Shown piece after piece: positions 1-7,883 of a DNA stretch of 64,000 nt (position 1 is its first letter; each line of letters begins with the position of its first letter). Under the pieces are notes generated by a model. That model ran no database searches and had not been told where the DNA came from. It was given only the letters and a program-made list of their open reading frames with translations. The DNA comes from Acidimicrobiia bacterium (GTDB taxonomy: Bacteria > Actinomycetota > Acidimicrobiia > Acidimicrobiales > Bin134), in NCBI GenBank assembly GCA_022822265.1, contig JAJECA010000060.1, positions 62,001 through 126,000 on the forward strand, in the 5' to 3' direction. The position numbers were made by a program, and so were the translations under genes.

Positions 1-690
1 GGCCAGCACATTCAGCAGGTGGTCGGCGTACACCTCGGGGTCGTCGTCGGGAAAGCACAGCACCGAGTGGGGCCCCTCGGTGCAAGCCACAGTGACGGTG
101 CTCTGGTCGATGTCGTACCCCAACGCAGTGTGCAGCGGCGGCCAGGGGCTGGCCTCCTCGTCCTCGCCCAGACAGAAGGTGAACTTGCCGGGGTGTCCGA
201 GCAGAGCCATGTCGGAAGTGCCCGGCCGCCCGCCGCCGATGTTGATCATGGCCAGGCGCACCGCCCGGCCGATCGAGGCATTGGCCCGGTGACCAGGTCC
301 CAGCGCCCCGAATCCCGACGCAATGCCGCACGCCCCCACGGCCGGGCCGTTCACCACAAGCAACGGCCCCAGGTTGTGGGTGGTGGCCTGCACCTCGGTC
401 ATGTCCATCCGGGGGTCGGACACCGCTCTAACTGCTGCCACCACCACCGGGAAATAATCGGGCAGGCAACCGGCCATCACTGCGGCGATGGCGGTCTTCT
501 CCACGGTGGCCTCTCCCAAGTTGGGGCCGAGCTGGCCCAGTGATACATCGCCGTCTAGACCCGAGGCCAACACCATGCGCTCCACCCGCTCTGGGGTGGG
601 AATCACCGCCGGCAGCCCGTCGGTGCAGCCGTCGGCATGCAGCTGCTCAAGAGCGGCCTCCTCGGAGGCCGCGGTCAGCCGCTGGCTCAT
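1..690 (-). CDS. Conserved protein of unknown function, truncated by the window edge; ATGA-overlapped with the upstream UGSC selenoprotein gene
   Basis: Open frame read from ATG at 690 to base 1: MSQRLTAASEEAALEQLHADGCTDGLPAVIPTPERVERMVLASGLDG...LLNVLA with no stop; absent from the ORF track because it runs off the window. Confidence 0.75.
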   Translation of the reverse strand, partial: MSQRLTAASEEAALEQLHADGCTDGLPAVIPTPERVERMVLASGLDGDVSLGQLGPNLGEATVEKTAIAAVMAGCLPDYFPVVVAAVRAVSDPRMDMTEVQATTHNLGPLLVVNGPAVGACGIASGFGALGPGHRANASIGRAVRLAMINIGGGRPGTSDMALLGHPGKFTFCLGEDEEASPWPPLHTALGYDIDQSTVTVACTEGPHSVLCFPDDDPEVYADHLLNVLA

Positions 691-1214
691 CCGGCGGCGC
701 CCAGCGCCTGAAGCACCTCGTCGGCGATGTCGTCGGCCACCATCTTCATGGCCTTCTCTCCGGTGCCGGCCACCGGGTGGGGGAGAATCACCCGGGGGAT
801 GTCGGGCATTCCCGCCGACCGGGAAACGAAGTCGCCCTGGGGGGAGAACTTGGTGGTCACCAGGGCCACCGCCGGGGTGTCGCGGCGAGCGGCTTTGATG
901 GCGTCACGCACGGTGCCGCTGGTGCAGCTTCCTCAATGGCCGTAGGCGGCCACCACCGCGTCGCACGCCTCGGTGATCTCGCCCATGAGCTGGTCGTCGG
1001 CCACCATCGAGGCGTTGCCCTTGTTCCAGGCCCGAACCACCACGTCGGGGCGCACCCGTCGCAGGCTCTCTCCCACCGCATCCATGAACGGCACCGAGTC
1101 GGGAAATCCGTTGGCCAAAAGCCCGATGGTGAGCGCTCCGCCTCCTGCGGAGAGCCCGTAAGGGGTAACCGGCTCGGCCGGATCAGCCTGTGGGTCCAAG
1201 TATTCGATCTCCAT
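687..1214 (-). CDS. UGSC-family selenoprotein (in-frame UGA at 933-935 read as selenocysteine)
   Basis: MEIEYLDPQADPAEPVTPYGLSAGGG...CDAVVAAYGH-U-GSCTSGTVRDAIKAARRDTPAVALVTTKFSPQGDF...ADEVLQALGAAG; both halves are in one frame and the TGA falls at the U of UGSC. Confidence 0.82.
901..919 (-). promoter_or_regulatory. Candidate bacterial SECIS hairpin downstream of the Sec UGA
   Basis: Minus-strand GCGGCACCGUGCGUGACGC: 3-bp stem, G/A mismatch, 3-bp stem, 5-nt loop CGUGC with G in loop position 2; the loop starts 21 nt 3' of the UGA. Confidence 0.55.
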
Positions 1215-1238
1215 GCCTCTACGGTAGTGCAAGTGCGT

Positions 1239-2825
1239 ATGTGGAGAGCATGGGCTGTGATCGCAGTGGTCGCTGCCGCGGTGGGAGTCATTGCCGTGGT
1301 GGTGGATCGGCAGTTCCTCCTGGAGGATGATCCCGTGCTCACCACCTCGCCGGCACCGAACCGGCCATCGCTCGCCTCCACTCCCGTGTCCCCGCCGCTG
1401 CCGTCGCCCGAGCCCACGCCCGACCCCACCGCCACCGAGCCTCCGCCCCCCACCCCCACGCCGATCCCCACGCCCACGCCCTATCCCGGCTGGGTAAACC
1501 CGGCCACCGCCTTCGAGCCGGTCAGCGGCATGCCCGGGCTGCTCACCTTCCGGGGGAACCCCACCCGCACCTTCTACGGCACCGGGCCGGCTCCTCTGTC
1601 GCCCGAGGTTCTGTGGCGGTTCACCGGCAGCCCCGAGCGGGATCTGTGCTCCCTCACCACCTGGGAGGCGGGTACCACCCTGTGGTGCGGGGCCGGTTGG
1701 ACCGGCCAGCCAGCGGTGATCGAGTGGGACGAGCGCACCTGGGTGATTGCGGGCACCTATACCCCGGGAGTCCATTTCCTAGACGCCGCCACCGGCGAGC
1801 AGATCATGCCCGAGTTCGTTGTTGGCGACCTGGTCAAGGGGTCGGTGACCGTTGATCCCGACGGCTACCCCCTCGTGTACTTCGGATCGCGGGACAACTA
1901 TCTGCGGATCATCGCTTTCGACCGTGAAGAGCCTGTCGAGCTCTGGTCGGTGCACGCCGAAGACTTTCCACCCGTGCTGTGGAACGACGATTGGGACGGA
2001 GCGGGCCTGGTTCTGGACGACTACCTGTTCCAAGGCGGCGAGAACAGCCACTTCTTCATCGCCAAGCTGAACCGCAGTTTCGGCCCCGACGGCCTGGTGG
2101 CCATCGACCCCGAAGTGGTGTTCTCCAACCCCGGCTGGGATCAGGAGCTTCTCAACGTGGTGGCCGACGGCAACATATCCATTGAGACCGGCATGACTGT
2201 GGTGGGCAACACCCTCTACTTCGCCAACTCCGGGGGGCTGGTGCAGGGCTGGGATATATCCGGGGTGGCCGACGGACAGGATCCCGAGCGGGTGTTCCGC
2301 TACTGGGCGGGCGACGACGTGGATGCCACCGTCGTGGCCGACGAAGAGGGCTTTCTCTATGTGGGCGTGGAATACGAGCGGGGCAATGCCCGCAGCCAGG
2401 AGCTGGGCCAGATGCTGAAGCTCGACCCGTCGGCTGAAGACCCGCTCGTTTGGGGCACCGACCTTCGCAATGCCGATATCGACGGGGTGTGGGCCACCCC
2501 GGCACTCACCGACGAGATGGTGTACGTGCCCACCAACGCCGGCTTCTTCTACGGGCTGAGCCGCGAGACCGGAGAGATCGTGTGGTTCAAGCGGATGGGC
2601 GGCCCAGTGTGGTCGTCTCCGGTGGTGATCGACAACGTGCTCATGCAAAGCGACTGCGCTGGCAACATCTACGCCTTCGACATATCCGACCCCTCGGTCG
2701 AGCCCCCCGAGATATGGCGCATATCGCTGGGGGGCTGCATTGAGGCCACCCCCGCGGTGTGGGACGGAGTCATCTACGTGGCCGACCGCGTCGGCGGCTT
2801 CTACGCTATTGGCGACCGCCAATAG
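1239..2825 (+). CDS. Membrane-anchored or secreted PQQ-like beta-propeller repeat protein with Pro-rich linker
   Basis: N-terminal hydrophobic segment (AWAVIAVVAAAVGVIAVVV), Pro/Thr-rich linker, repeated propeller motifs (GFLYVGVEY, GVWATPALTDEMVYVPTNAGFFYGLSRETGEIVW, GCIEATPAVWDGVIYVADRVGGFYAI). Confidence 0.75.
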   Translation: MWRAWAVIAVVAAAVGVIAVVVDRQFLLEDDPVLTTSPAPNRPSLASTPVSPPLPSPEPTPDPTATEPPPPTPTPIPTPTPYPGWVNPATAFEPVSGMPGLLTFRGNPTRTFYGTGPAPLSPEVLWRFTGSPERDLCSLTTWEAGTTLWCGAGWTGQPAVIEWDERTWVIAGTYTPGVHFLDAATGEQIMPEFVVGDLVKGSVTVDPDGYPLVYFGSRDNYLRIIAFDREEPVELWSVHAEDFPPVLWNDDWDGAGLVLDDYLFQGGENSHFFIAKLNRSFGPDGLVAIDPEVVFSNPGWDQELLNVVADGNISIETGMTVVGNTLYFANSGGLVQGWDISGVADGQDPERVFRYWAGDDVDATVVADEEGFLYVGVEYERGNARSQELGQMLKLDPSAEDPLVWGTDLRNADIDGVWATPALTDEMVYVPTNAGFFYGLSRETGEIVWFKRMGGPVWSSPVVIDNVLMQSDCAGNIYAFDISDPSVEPPEIWRISLGGCIEATPAVWDGVIYVADRVGGFYAIGDRQ

Positions 2826-2890
2826 AAGCGCCCGTCTGACTACCCTGACGTCGTGGTCCACCAAACCGAATTTCGACCAAGAGAGATGCC

Positions 2891-3727
2891 ATGACCCGAC
2901 TGGGAATCATCGGACTGGGAGACATGGGCGGCGCCATCGCCGAGGGCGTACTCGCCGGCCAGTGGGACGACGAGGTGGCCGTGGTGGGCTACGACATCTC
3001 CGCCGAGGCCAAGGAGCGGTTCACCGAGCTGGGCGGCACTCTGGCCGCCTCGGTGGGGGAGCTGGCCCGACAAGTTGACCTCGTGGCGGTGGTGGTGATC
3101 GACGACGCCCAGGTGCGCCAAGTTTGTCAGGGCGACGACGGGGCCATCGCCGGAGCCGCCGAGTCGGGCGCGCTGGTAGCCGTACACTCCACCGTGTTGC
3201 CCGCCACGGTGATCGAGTTGGCCGCAGAGGCCGCCGACGCCGGGGTGGCTCTCATAGATGCCCCCATCACCGGGGGCACCTCATCGGCTCTAATCCGCGA
3301 CCTGGTGGTGTTTTGCGGCGGCGATGAGGCCCACACCGAGAAGGGGCGGCCTCATTTCGAGCGCTACGGCGGGATGGTGGTGAACGTCGGCCCGCTGGGC
3401 TCGGCGCTGAAGGCCAAGGTAGCCCGCAACCTCATCACCTATGTGGAGTTCGCTGTGGCCTATGAGGCCATTGCCCTGGCCGCGGCCGCCGATGTGGACC
3501 TAGGGGCGTTCGCCGAGATAGTGAGCTACTCCGATCGCAACATCGGCGCTCACGTGGGCTTGTTCAATGGACCGCCTGCCTATCCGCCCCCGGCTCTGGG
3601 GGGCAGCTTCATCCGAATCGCCCACAAAGACTTGGGGGGCGCGCTGGCGCTGGCCGAGGAGCTCGGCGTCGACCTGCCCATCACCGCGCTGGTCGATCAG
3701 AACATCGACGTCGCCTTCGGCGAGTAG
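2891..3727 (+). CDS. NAD(P)-dependent oxidoreductase, 3-hydroxyisobutyrate dehydrogenase / 6-phosphogluconate dehydrogenase-like
   Basis: MTRLGIIGLGDMGGAIAEGVL nucleotide-binding motif; APITGGTSSA; KVARNLITY. Confidence 0.85.
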   Translation: MTRLGIIGLGDMGGAIAEGVLAGQWDDEVAVVGYDISAEAKERFTELGGTLAASVGELARQVDLVAVVVIDDAQVRQVCQGDDGAIAGAAESGALVAVHSTVLPATVIELAAEAADAGVALIDAPITGGTSSALIRDLVVFCGGDEAHTEKGRPHFERYGGMVVNVGPLGSALKAKVARNLITYVEFAVAYEAIALAAAADVDLGAFAEIVSYSDRNIGAHVGLFNGPPAYPPPALGGSFIRIAHKDLGGALALAEELGVDLPITALVDQNIDVAFGE

Positions 3728-3763
3728 CCGCGGTAGGAATCTCCGAGACCACGGCCCGGGTGA

Positions 3764-4627
3764 TTAGGCGAAGGTAACGGTTCCGGCGTCGAGCACCACT
3801 CGGTCGCCCACCCGGGTCTGGAAGCGGGCCGATCCGCCGCCCTCGTCCCAGATGTGCACATCGAGGGTCTCTCCCGGCAGCACCGGGGAGGAGAACCGCC
3901 CGTGCATGCTCTTGAAGCGGGCCGGGTCGCTGTCGCACAGAGAGTGCAGCAGCGCCCGCCCGGTGAAGCCGTAGGTGCACAGGCCGTGCAGGATCGGGGT
4001 GTCGAATCCGCCCGCGGCGGCGAATGACGGGTCGGAGTGCAGCGGGTTGCGGTCGCCGTTGAGCCGATACAGCAGGGCCTGGTCGGTGCGGGTCTGGTAG
4101 GTCACCACGTGGTCGGCGTCGCGCTCGGGCACCTTCGGCGGGCTGGCCGGGCCCCGATCGCCGTCCCAGCCGCCTTCGCCTCGGATGAACAGCGAGGTGA
4201 CGTTGGTGAACAGGGGCTGGCCGTCGGCGGTGTCGGAAACGTCGCTCTCCAGCACCACCAGGGCGGCCTTGCCCTTGTCGTAGATGCCGGCCACGCGGCT
4301 CACCGAGCTGACCGTGGCCTCAACCGGCAGCGGCTTGTGGAGGGTGAACCCCTGCTCGCCGTGTACCAGAAGCGCCGGGTTGTAGGTGCCGATCTTGGCC
4401 AACGGGCTGTTGGCGCCGCCCACACCTCCGCCCAACACCACGCACATGGTGGGCAGGGCCTTCTGCACCACGTCCTTGGTGTTCTCAGTGGTGAACTCCA
4501 GCTCGAACCCGGTGGGATCGCTCATTCCCGCGCCCACGCCCAGGGCATACAGGAGGGCGTCTTTCGACTTCCAGCTCGAGGTGCTCGGGTCGCTCTCAGC
4601 GCCGACAGCGGTTGGGTCGATGGGCAT
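3764..4627 (-). CDS. MaoC-family dehydratase (2-enoyl-CoA hydratase)
   Basis: DQALLYRLNGDRNPLHSDPSFAAAGGFDTPILHGLCTYGFTGRALL hydratase motif. Confidence 0.85.
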   Translation of the reverse strand: MPIDPTAVGAESDPSTSSWKSKDALLYALGVGAGMSDPTGFELEFTTENTKDVVQKALPTMCVVLGGGVGGANSPLAKIGTYNPALLVHGEQGFTLHKPLPVEATVSSVSRVAGIYDKGKAALVVLESDVSDTADGQPLFTNVTSLFIRGEGGWDGDRGPASPPKVPERDADHVVTYQTRTDQALLYRLNGDRNPLHSDPSFAAAGGFDTPILHGLCTYGFTGRALLHSLCDSDPARFKSMHGRFSSPVLPGETLDVHIWDEGGGSARFQTRVGDRVVLDAGTVTFA

Positions 4628-4703
4628 GGGGGCTCCTCATGGGATAGGGGTTCTTCGGCGCCTGGTTGCGCTCAGATGCTGCCCAAAACATACCGTTGCC
4701 GTC

Positions 4704-5399
4704 GTGGCCCATATCAATCAGCCAGGCGGCCCATTCCAGGCCATCGATCATCCCGCGGTAGCCGGCCGGGAGCGGGAGCTGCGGGCGCTGGCCGACGCGG
4801 TGCGCCGGCTGGTGGCCGCCACCGTCTCCAACACTGCCTCGCCCGCCGACACCGCTGCGTTGGCCGACGAGGCCAACGCCCTGGCCGACCGCATCGAGGC
4901 CTATGTGCCTGCCGAGACCCCGCCCCGGTTCGGCCCGGGCGGACATGAGATGGAGGGCCCGCCCATCACCCACATTCGAGCACCCTTCGACTATGTGACC
5001 GGCATTTGCAATCCCGCCGCGGTGCCAGTGGAGATGGTGGTCGACATGGAGTCCGACCCGCCCAAGACCCAGGGCCGGGCGGTGTTCACCACCGTGTATG
5101 AGGGGCCGCCCGGCTGCGTCCACGGAGCGGCCATCGCCTCAGCCTTCGACATGGTGTTCACCAGCGCCTGCTCCACTCGCGACGCCAGCGGCCCCACCAT
5201 GATGCTGTCGGTGCGCTACAAGCGTCCCACGCTGCTCGATGTGCAGACCGTGTTCGAGGGGTGGGTGGAGAGATTCGACGGCACCATCACCGAGGTCAAG
5301 GGCCACGCGCTCCAAGACGGCCAGGTCACCGCGCTAGCCGAGGGCGTGTTCCGCCACCTCGACCGAGAGACGCTCAACCAGTTGGCCCAGAGGGGGTGA
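4704..5399 (+). CDS. PaaI-type hotdog thioesterase
   Basis: GRAVFTTVYEGPPGCVHGAAIASAFDMVFTSAC...ALAEGVFRHLD; GTG start at 4704 estimated. Confidence 0.7.
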   Translation: MAHINQPGGPFQAIDHPAVAGRERELRALADAVRRLVAATVSNTASPADTAALADEANALADRIEAYVPAETPPRFGPGGHEMEGPPITHIRAPFDYVTGICNPAAVPVEMVVDMESDPPKTQGRAVFTTVYEGPPGCVHGAAIASAFDMVFTSACSTRDASGPTMMLSVRYKRPTLLDVQTVFEGWVERFDGTITEVKGHALQDGQVTALAEGVFRHLDRETLNQLAQRG

Positions 5400-6696
5400 A
5401 CTCCGCGGGCAAGTGCTTGATGCCGTGGATGAACGCCGACGAGAGCGGGTCGGGCTCGCCGGTGGCCCGGATGTCTCCGATGCGGTCGAAGATCTCGCGG
5501 TACATCACCTTGATCTCCCGGCGGGCGAGGTGAGCGCCGAGGCAGAAGTGTGGTCCGGGTCCGCCGAAGCCGATGTGGGGGTTCGGGTCGCGTAGCACGT
5601 TGAAGGCCAGCGGGTCGTCGAACACCGATTCGTCCCGGTTGGCGCACAGGTAATTCATGACCACCATGTCGCCCTCGTCGATCTTCTGGCCTTCCAGCTC
5701 GGTGTCGCTAAGCACGGTGCGGCGCATGTAGGTGACCGGGCTGGCCAGGCGAACGATCTCCTCCACCGCGCTGTTGGCCACGCCGTCGAAGTCGTCGGTC
5801 CAGATCTTGCGCTGGTCGGGGTGGTCGGTGAGATACACCAGGCCCCAGCTGATGGCATTGCGGGTGGTTTCGTTGCCAGCCACCACCAATAGGATGAAGA
5901 AGCTGGCCAGCTCGGCCCGGGTGAGCCGCTCTCCGTCCACTTCGGCATTGACCAAAACGCTGGTCAGGTCGCCGGTGTCCACACCGACCTTCGACTCGGC
6001 CACCTCGTCCATCAGATTCGACAGGGCCTCGCCGGCCATGAGTATGGCGGTGAGGAAATCGCCGAACTCCGGGACGTACTCGTCGTCGGCCGCCCCCAGG
6101 ATCACGTTGGTCTGGTCGAACACGAAGTCGTGCTCGGATGCGGGAATCCCCATCAGGTCGCACACGATGCGCAGGGGCAGCCGGGCGGCCACGTCGGTAA
6201 CGAAGTCGCATTCGCCCCGCTCGCACACCTCGTCCACGATCAGTCGGGCCTGGTCCTGCACTGAGTCTTCCAGCCGGGCCAGCATCCGGGGGGTGAAGCC
6301 GGCAGACACGATCTTTCTCAGCCGGGCGTGGCGGGGGTCGTCCATGGCGATGATCGAGTTGAAGTACTCGTTGAACTCCGGCGGGAAATCGTTGATGGTG
6401 ACTCCTGACGACGACGAGTAGATCTGCGGGTTGCGCGACACCTCCAAGATGGTCGAATGCCGGGTGATGAACCATGCCCCCGGCGTATCCACGCTCTGTA
6501 GATCACCGGTGAATTCGAACCCGGGATAGAACGTGAGCGGACGGGAGCACACCTGCTTCAGTTCCTCGTCCAGCACCCGGCGATCCCGCCGCCAGAAGGC
6601 GTTGTGGAGCGGGTTGTGCGGGTCTGCCTCAGTGGCAGGCGGCGGCTTGGCAATGGAGCCGGTTGCGGTCTGCGATTCGGTTGGCACGGCGGTCAT
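5374..6696 (-). CDS. Cytochrome P450
   Basis: VVAGNETTRNAISWG I-helix, EEIVRLASP (ExxR), GFGGPGPHFCLGAHLARREI heme loop. Confidence 0.93.
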   Translation of the reverse strand: MTAVPTESQTATGSIAKPPPATEADPHNPLHNAFWRRDRRVLDEELKQVCSRPLTFYPGFEFTGDLQSVDTPGAWFITRHSTILEVSRNPQIYSSSSGVTINDFPPEFNEYFNSIIAMDDPRHARLRKIVSAGFTPRMLARLEDSVQDQARLIVDEVCERGECDFVTDVAARLPLRIVCDLMGIPASEHDFVFDQTNVILGAADDEYVPEFGDFLTAILMAGEALSNLMDEVAESKVGVDTGDLTSVLVNAEVDGERLTRAELASFFILLVVAGNETTRNAISWGLVYLTDHPDQRKIWTDDFDGVANSAVEEIVRLASPVTYMRRTVLSDTELEGQKIDEGDMVVMNYLCANRDESVFDDPLAFNVLRDPNPHIGFGGPGPHFCLGAHLARREIKVMYREIFDRIGDIRATGEPDPLSSAFIHGIKHLPAEFTPSGPTG

Positions 6697-6789
6697 AGCA
6701 GCAATTCCTGGTCGGCCATCTTCTATAGCGTGATGCGGTTCTGACTGTAGTGGCTAGCCGGGTGCTGGATTCGCGATGGCGGTTGCCGT

Positions 6790-7818
6790 CTAGGTGTTAT
6801 GCACCGGGGTGCGCCAGGCGAAGAGGTCGGGGACGGCGCCGGTTTGGATCTCGGTTAGGGCTTGGCGCAGGCGCAGGGTGTTGGGGCCGGGTTGGCCGTC
6901 GCCGATGGTGAGGGTCTTGCCCGAGTAGAGGATGGTGCCAACAGGTGCGACTCCGGCGGCTGTGCCCGATAGGAAGGCCTCGCCTCGCTCGGCCCAGTCG
7001 ACGAGCTCTTCGGGGTCGATGGCGCGTTCTTCCACGTCGTAGTCGAGGTGGCGGGCGAGCTGGATCACCGAGTCCCGGGTCACGCCGTGCAGAAACGACT
7101 CGTCGAGGTGCCGGGTGACGATGCGCTCGTCGTCGGCCAAAAAGAAGTTGGAGGCCCCGGTCTCGGTGATGTCGCCGTCGCTGGCGAACAGCACTTGGTC
7201 GACTGCCTCGTTGGCGGCCATCGCGTCCAGTGTGGAACCGAGGGCCATGGCGTAGTTGGCCGCGCACTTCACCATGCCGAATTGGGGCACGGTACGGGGT
7301 GTGGATGATTCCACTTGAAGCGTGAGGGGCCGGATGCCTCCCTTGAAGTAGTCGCCCACCGGGGAATTGACCACGAACAACAGAGCCGAGGGGGCGGGAT
7401 GGGCGGCGGCGCCGATGTCGGCCCCGGTGCCCACCAGCGTTGGGCGGATATAGAGCGACCCCGGCGGGTGGGGGACCTCGTCGGCGTTGGCCGCAACTGC
7501 GTCGATAGTCATCTGCCGCAGCATGACGGGATCGATCTCAGGCAGCCGCAGGCAGGCGGCGCTGGTGACCATTCGGGCCACATGGCTGTCCAGCCGGAAG
7601 ATAGCCACCGACCCGTCAACCTGGCGATGGGCCTTCAACCCCTCGAACACGGAGCTTCCGTAGTGCAGTACATGCGCCGCCGGACTCAAGCTCAAGTCGC
7701 CGAACGGCTCCGGAGTACCGCCATAGGAAAGTGGTCCGCCATCAGCCCGCGCCGTCGTCATCCAGTCGCAGAGAACGGTCCCGAAAGGAACGGTAAGGGG
7801 GTCGGGCTTGGCGGTCAT
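6790..7818 (-). CDS. ilvE: Branched-chain amino acid aminotransferase
   Basis: VFEGLKAHRQVDG, DVLFASDGDITETGASNFFL-type and FLSGTAAGVAPVGTI class IV aminotransferase motifs. Confidence 0.9.
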   Translation of the reverse strand: MTAKPDPLTVPFGTVLCDWMTTARADGGPLSYGGTPEPFGDLSLSPAAHVLHYGSSVFEGLKAHRQVDGSVAIFRLDSHVARMVTSAACLRLPEIDPVMLRQMTIDAVAANADEVPHPPGSLYIRPTLVGTGADIGAAAHPAPSALLFVVNSPVGDYFKGGIRPLTLQVESSTPRTVPQFGMVKCAANYAMALGSTLDAMAANEAVDQVLFASDGDITETGASNFFLADDERIVTRHLDESFLHGVTRDSVIQLARHLDYDVEERAIDPEELVDWAERGEAFLSGTAAGVAPVGTILYSGKTLTIGDGQPGPNTLRLRQALTEIQTGAVPDLFAWRTPVHNT

Positions 7819-7883
7819 ACAGGCTCTCCTTCAGGCAGGAGGATGGTATAGCCCGACTCCGGTAACAGTTGTTGGATTTGTGA

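Noticed and set aside
687-1775. Reading the two ORFs (933-1775 and 687-911, minus) as separate genes or as a nonsense-broken pseudogene
   Set aside because: Frame is identical across the TGA, coding character continues, and the TGA is exactly the U of UGSC followed by a SECIS-like hairpin; the part of 933-1775 upstream of 1214 is antisense to the propeller gene.
1779-2864. 361-aa minus-strand ORF
   Set aside because: Antisense to the propeller protein, whose repeat motifs are clear on the plus strand.
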